Assembly: GCA_950071955.1 (NCBI GenBank)
Contig: CATMOC010000012.1
Coordinates: 1-17,013 of the forward strand
From: an uncultured Mesorhizobium sp.
Lineage (GTDB): Bacteria; Pseudomonadota; Alphaproteobacteria; Rhizobiales; Rhizobiaceae
Reading direction: 5' to 3'
Length of the DNA: 17,013 nt
A program made the translations under genes and the position numbers. Under the pieces are notes generated by a model, which worked only from the letters and a program-made list of their open reading frames with translations, searched no databases and had not been told where the DNA came from. Positions 13,853-17,013 of this stretch are shown in pieces (positions within the stretch are counted from its first letter, which is position 1; every line of letters begins with the position of its first letter).

Positions 13853-14911
13853 ATGCCGACGCGGATCAAGGGACCTGCGATCTTTCTCGCCCAGTTCGCG
13901 GGCGATGCCGAGCCGTTCAACTCGCTGCCGTCGATCGCCAAATGGGCGGCGGGGCACGGATACAAGGGCGTCCAGATCCCGACCTGGGACGGGCGCCTGT
14001 TCGACCTGAAGAAGGCCGCCGGATCGAAGGATTACTGCGACGAGGTGAAGGGCGTTTGCGCCGATGCGGGAGTAGAGGTCACGGAACTGTCGACCCACCT
14101 GCAGGGCCAACTCGTCGCCGTGCATCCTGCCTATGACGCACAGTTCGACGGCTTCGCGCCGCCCGAGGTCCACAACAATCCTAAGGCGCGCCAGCAGTGG
14201 GCGGTCGAGCAGGTGATGCTGGCGGCAAAGGCCTCGCGCAATCTCGGCCTCGACGTCTCCGTTTCCTTCACCGGCGCGCTGGCCTTCCCCTACCTCTATC
14301 CATGGCCGCAGCGCCCGGCCGGTCTGATCGAGGAGGCCTTCTCGGAGCTCGCGCGGCGCTGGAAGCCGATCCTCGACGCCTACGAGGACGCCGGTGTCGA
14401 CGTCGGCTACGAGATACATCCCGGCGAGGACGTCTTCGACGGGGCGACCTTCGAATTGTTCCTGGACAAGCTCGGCGGCCACAAGCGCTGCACGATCAAC
14501 TACGATCCGTCGCACTTCGTGCTGCAGCAGCTCGACTACCTCGCCTTCATCGACATCTACCACGAGCGCATCTCGGCCTTCCACGTGAAGGACGCCGAGT
14601 TCAACCCGACCGGCCGCCAGGGCGTCTATTCGGGTTACCAGGGCTGGGTGGACCGCGCCGGCCGCTTCCGCTCGCTGGGCGACGGGCAGGTCGATTTCTC
14701 CGGCATCTTCTCCAAGCTGACGGCCTACAACTACGACAGCTGGGCGGTGCTCGAATGGGAGTGCTGCCTCAAGCATCCGGAGCAGGGTGCCGCCGAAGGC
14801 GCGCCCTTCATCGCCCACCACATTATCGACGTGACGGAAAAGGCCTTCGACGATTTCGCCGGCGGCACCACAGACCGCGCGGCGCTCAGGAAGATGATGG
14901 GGATCGAGTAA
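13853..14911 (+). CDS. Sugar isomerase/epimerase-family TIM-barrel protein
   Basis: A 352-residue PF01261-type barrel, longer than the D-tagatose epimerase-like neighbours and of a different subgroup. Candidate metal ligands are E187 (GYEIHPGED), D218 and H221 (INYDPSHFVLQQ), H244 (AFHVKDAEF) and E301 or E303 (LEWECC). A glycine- and aromatic-rich loop (about 251-275, including YSGYQGWVDRAGRF) is inserted before the last strands. ATG 13853 follows GGAGG by about 10 bases. Related barrels beside Gfo/Idh dehydrogenases act in inositol-type and 3-keto-glucoside-type pathways as isomerases or hydratases/lyases, so it may work on an oxidised sugar made by the downstream oxidoreductase. That is an inference from context. 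The gene is under the promoter-operator module at 13742-13770. Confidence 0.88.
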   Translation: MPTRIKGPAIFLAQFAGDAEPFNSLPSIAKWAAGHGYKGVQIPTWDGRLFDLKKAAGSKDYCDEVKGVCADAGVEVTELSTHLQGQLVAVHPAYDAQFDGFAPPEVHNNPKARQQWAVEQVMLAAKASRNLGLDVSVSFTGALAFPYLYPWPQRPAGLIEEAFSELARRWKPILDAYEDAGVDVGYEIHPGEDVFDGATFELFLDKLGGHKRCTINYDPSHFVLQQLDYLAFIDIYHERISAFHVKDAEFNPTGRQGVYSGYQGWVDRAGRFRSLGDGQVDFSGIFSKLTAYNYDSWAVLEWECCLKHPEQGAAEGAPFIAHHIIDVTEKAFDDFAGGTTDRAALRKMMGIE

Positions 14912-14921
14912 GGGGTGATGG

Positions 14922-15005
14922 GAGTGAGGGAGTAGGGCAGTAGGGTACGAAAGCGGCTGCGGCGGGGGCGCCTTAAAGCTTCCCTACTGCCTTACTCCCC
15001 CATTC
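14922..15005. repeat. Long imperfect inverted repeat between isomerase and oxidoreductase genes
   Basis: Bases 14922-14945 pair with 14982-15005: 21 of 24 positions are Watson-Crick, two more are G-T wobbles and one is A-C. A 36-base GC-rich spacer lies between the arms. Left arm is G/A/T-rich with repeated GGGAGTAGGG-like units; the right arm mirrors it and continues with another CCCCTACTCCCCC. In RNA it would be a large hairpin. It may be a dispersed intergenic repeat or attenuator. It starts 10 bases after the isomerase stop. Confidence 0.7.
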
Positions 15006-15045
15006 CCCTACTCCCCCAATCTAGCCGCACCTTCGGGAGGAAAAG

Positions 15046-16218
15046 ATGGTCAGCGGAAAGCAGATCGAGACAGGCGCCGGGCCGATCCGGCTTGGAATGG
15101 TCGGCGGCGGGCAGGGTGCCTTCATCGGCGGCGTGCCCCGCATCGCGGCGCGCATCGATGGCGAGTTCACGCTGGTCGCCGGCGCGCTGTCGTCGGATCC
15201 GGAGCGTGCGAAAGCCTCGGCGGCCGAGCTCGGCCTCGATCCGGAGCGCAGCTACGGGTCCTTCGAGGAAATGGCGAAGACCGAGGCGAAGCGCGTGGAC
15301 GGCATCGAGGCGGTGGCGATCGTCACGCCCAACCACATGCACTGGCCGGCGGCGAAGGTTTTCCTGGAGGCCGGCATCCACGTTATCTGCGACAAGCCGC
15401 TGACCTCCAGCCTTGGTGACGCGAAGAAGCTGGCGAAGCTCGTGGAAAAGAGCGGCAAGCTGTTCGTGCTCACCCACAACTACACCGGCTATCCGATGGT
15501 GCGGCAGGCGCGCGAGATGGTCGCCAACGGCAAGCTCGGCGACATCCGGGTGGTGCAGGCGGAGTATCCGCAGGACTGGCTGACCGAGCGGCTCGAGGCC
15601 AGCGGTCAGAAACAGGCCGCCTGGCGCACCGATCCGAAGCAGTCGGGCGTCGGCGGCGCCACCGGCGACATCGGCACCCATGCCTACAATCTCGCCCGCT
15701 TCGTCACCGGACTGGAACTGGACAGGCTGTCGGCCGACCTGACCGCCTTCGTGGACGGCCGTCCCCTCGACGACAATACCCATGTGATGCTGCGCTTCAA
15801 GGGCGGCGCCAAGGGGATGCTTTGGGCGAGCCAGGTGGCGCCGGGCAACGAGAATGCGCTCAAGCTGCGCGTCTACGGCACCAAGGGCGGGCTGGAGTGG
15901 GAGCAGGAGCAGCCGAACCATCTCTGGTTCACGCCGTTCGGCCAGCCCAAGCAGCTGATCACGCGCGGCGGCGCCGGTGCAGGGGCGGCGGCGGGACGCG
16001 TCAGCCGCACCCCGTCCGGGCACCCGGAGGGATATCTGGAGGGTTTCGCCAACATCTATGCCGAGGCCGCCAGGGCCATTCGCGCCGCGCGCAAGAAGGG
16101 CGGCAAGCTCGCGAAGGACGTGATCTTTCCGACCGTCGCCGATGGCGTCGAGGGCGTCGCCTTTGTCGAGGCCTGCGTGAAGTCGTCAGCCAAGAACGCG
16201 GCCTGGACCAAGCTCTAA
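15046..16218 (+). CDS. Gfo/Idh/MocA-family oxidoreductase
   Basis: The 390-residue product has an N-terminal Rossmann domain with GGGQGAFIG at 20-28 in place of the usual GxGxxG lead, the TPNHMHWPAA segment (94-103), and CDKPL at 115-119 with K117, the catalytic-lysine motif (usually EKP). GDIGTHAYN at 207-215 supplies D208 and H212, the Asp/His pair seen in inositol and glucose-type dehydrogenases. Such enzymes oxidise or reduce one hydroxyl of a sugar or polyol with NAD(P). GGAGGAAAAG precedes ATG 15046. It lies downstream of an isomerase and 27 bases before another; the context suggests oxidation of the imported sugar or of its epimer. Substrate is unknown. Confidence 0.93.
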   Translation: MVSGKQIETGAGPIRLGMVGGGQGAFIGGVPRIAARIDGEFTLVAGALSSDPERAKASAAELGLDPERSYGSFEEMAKTEAKRVDGIEAVAIVTPNHMHWPAAKVFLEAGIHVICDKPLTSSLGDAKKLAKLVEKSGKLFVLTHNYTGYPMVRQAREMVANGKLGDIRVVQAEYPQDWLTERLEASGQKQAAWRTDPKQSGVGGATGDIGTHAYNLARFVTGLELDRLSADLTAFVDGRPLDDNTHVMLRFKGGAKGMLWASQVAPGNENALKLRVYGTKGGLEWEQEQPNHLWFTPFGQPKQLITRGGAGAGAAAGRVSRTPSGHPEGYLEGFANIYAEAARAIRAARKKGGKLAKDVIFPTVADGVEGVAFVEACVKSSAKNAAWTKL

Positions 16219-16245
16219 GCCGGGGGCGGAGGCGGAGGAGGATCC

Positions 16246-17013
16246 ATGAAGATCGGCATGTGCATGTTCCTGTGGACGACCTCCGTTTCGCAGGATCACC
16301 GGGCGCTGCTGGAAGACTTGAAGGCGACCGGCTTCGACGGTGTCGAGGTGCCGGTCTTCGAGGGACAGCCGGACGACTACGCGCGGCTCGGCCAGATGCT
16401 CGACGCGATCGGTCTCGAACGGACCGCCGTGGCTGCGATCGGCGATCCGGCGATGAACCTGATCTCGGCGGACCCGTCCGAGCGGGCGGCCGGCGTCGCG
16501 CAGGTGAAATGGGCGCTTGACTGCTCGCAAGCTCTAGGCGCGAAGATCCTGTGCGGACCACTGCATTCGCCGCTTGGCCATTTTTCTGGCGAGGGACCGA
16601 CGGCGGACGAATTCAAGCGCTCGGTCGAGGTGCAGCGGCAGATCGGAGAACACGCGGCCGCGCGCGGGGTCACCGTCGCGCTCGAGGCGCTGAACCGCTT
16701 CGAGTGCTACCTCCTCAACACGATGGACGGCCTCTCCGAGCATATCGACGTGATCCGGCATCCGAACATCCGGGCGATGTACGACACCTTCCATGCCAAC
16801 ATCGAGGAGAAGGCGCCGGTCGAGGCCTTCACGCGCAACCTGCGCAACATCGTGCACGTCCATATCTCGGAGAACGACCGTGGCGTTCCGGGGTCGGGCA
16901 ACATTCCGTGGGAGGAGACCTTCGCGGCCATCCGCGCCAGCGGCTATGACGGATGGCTGACCATCGAGGCGTTCGGCCGCGCGCTGAAGGATCTCGCCGC
17001 CGCCACCAAGGTC
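16246..17013 (+). CDS. Sugar isomerase/epimerase, D-tagatose 3-epimerase-like, 3' end beyond window
   Basis: The frame is open from ATG 16246 (GGAGGAGG just before it) to the right edge, giving 256 residues with no stop; the family is usually about 280-295, so a short tail is missing. It is a PF01261 barrel with E147 (LEALNRFECYLLN), D180 and H183 (YDTFHANIEE), H206 (HVHISENDR) and E241 (LTIEAFGR), the D-tagatose 3-epimerase metal-site pattern. The PGSGNIPWEE loop also resembles the PGEGRLPWDE loop of that enzyme. It is a paralogue of the protein at 12602-13489 but diverged, so the two are not a recent duplication. It is probably co-transcribed with the oxidoreductase, 27 bases downstream of its stop. 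Confidence 0.9.
   Translation, partial: MKIGMCMFLWTTSVSQDHRALLEDLKATGFDGVEVPVFEGQPDDYARLGQMLDAIGLERTAVAAIGDPAMNLISADPSERAAGVAQVKWALDCSQALGAKILCGPLHSPLGHFSGEGPTADEFKRSVEVQRQIGEHAAARGVTVALEALNRFECYLLNTMDGLSEHIDVIRHPNIRAMYDTFHANIEEKAPVEAFTRNLRNIVHVHISENDRGVPGSGNIPWEETFAAIRASGYDGWLTIEAFGRALKDLAAATKV

Noticed and set aside
1..17013. CRISPR array, tRNA, rRNA, insertion sequence or prophage genes
   Set aside because: No direct-repeat array, cloverleaf, conserved rRNA segment, transposase motif or phage protein was seen on either strand.

Overview
The window is high-GC DNA from an alphaproteobacterium, most likely a Hyphomicrobiales (Mesorhizobium/Aminobacter-like) soil or plant-associated bacterium. 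The basis is the codon use, the CUT1 sugar transporter layout, the Tm-1-like/PEP-hydrolase-like gene pair, and the density of sugar isomerase and oxidoreductase genes. I saw no rRNA, tRNA, CRISPR array, phage gene or insertion sequence. The organism assignment is an inference from gene content.

Left part (1-3594). The C-terminal end of an M24 peptidase runs off the left edge. It faces a minus-strand operon of a Tm-1-like (UPF0261) protein, a TIM-barrel PEP-hydrolase-like protein and a cupin. A TetR-family regulator is read divergently. The 100 bp between them holds an inverted repeat that overlaps a good minus-strand sigma70-type promoter, so the TetR protein probably represses this operon and itself.

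Middle (3595-9633). After a 329 bp regulatory gap comes a plus-strand CUT1 ABC importer operon: binding protein, an intercistronic hairpin, two permeases, an 85-residue membrane protein of unknown function, and two different MalK-type ATPases in tandem. The last five genes overlap or nearly abut.

Right part (9653-17013). A minus-strand operon encodes (in transcription order) a D-tagatose-3-epimerase-like isomerase, an enolase-superfamily dehydratase, a GntR/FadR-type regulator and a D-2-hydroxyacid dehydrogenase. Diverging from it are a second TIM-barrel isomerase, a Gfo/Idh/MocA oxidoreductase and a third TIM-barrel isomerase that is cut by the right edge. Together these look like a route for uptake and oxidation, epimerisation and dehydration of an unidentified sugar, polyol or sugar acid.

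The strongest non-coding signal is a set of four TGGT-N3-ACCA palindromes. By eye they are the only exact copies in the window. Two lie before the ABC operon and two lie between the divergent catabolic operons. In each pair, one copy sits exactly 18 bases after the start of a TTGACG hexamer, inside a shared 15-base block. This fits one local regulon controlled by the GntR protein encoded at 10642-11370.
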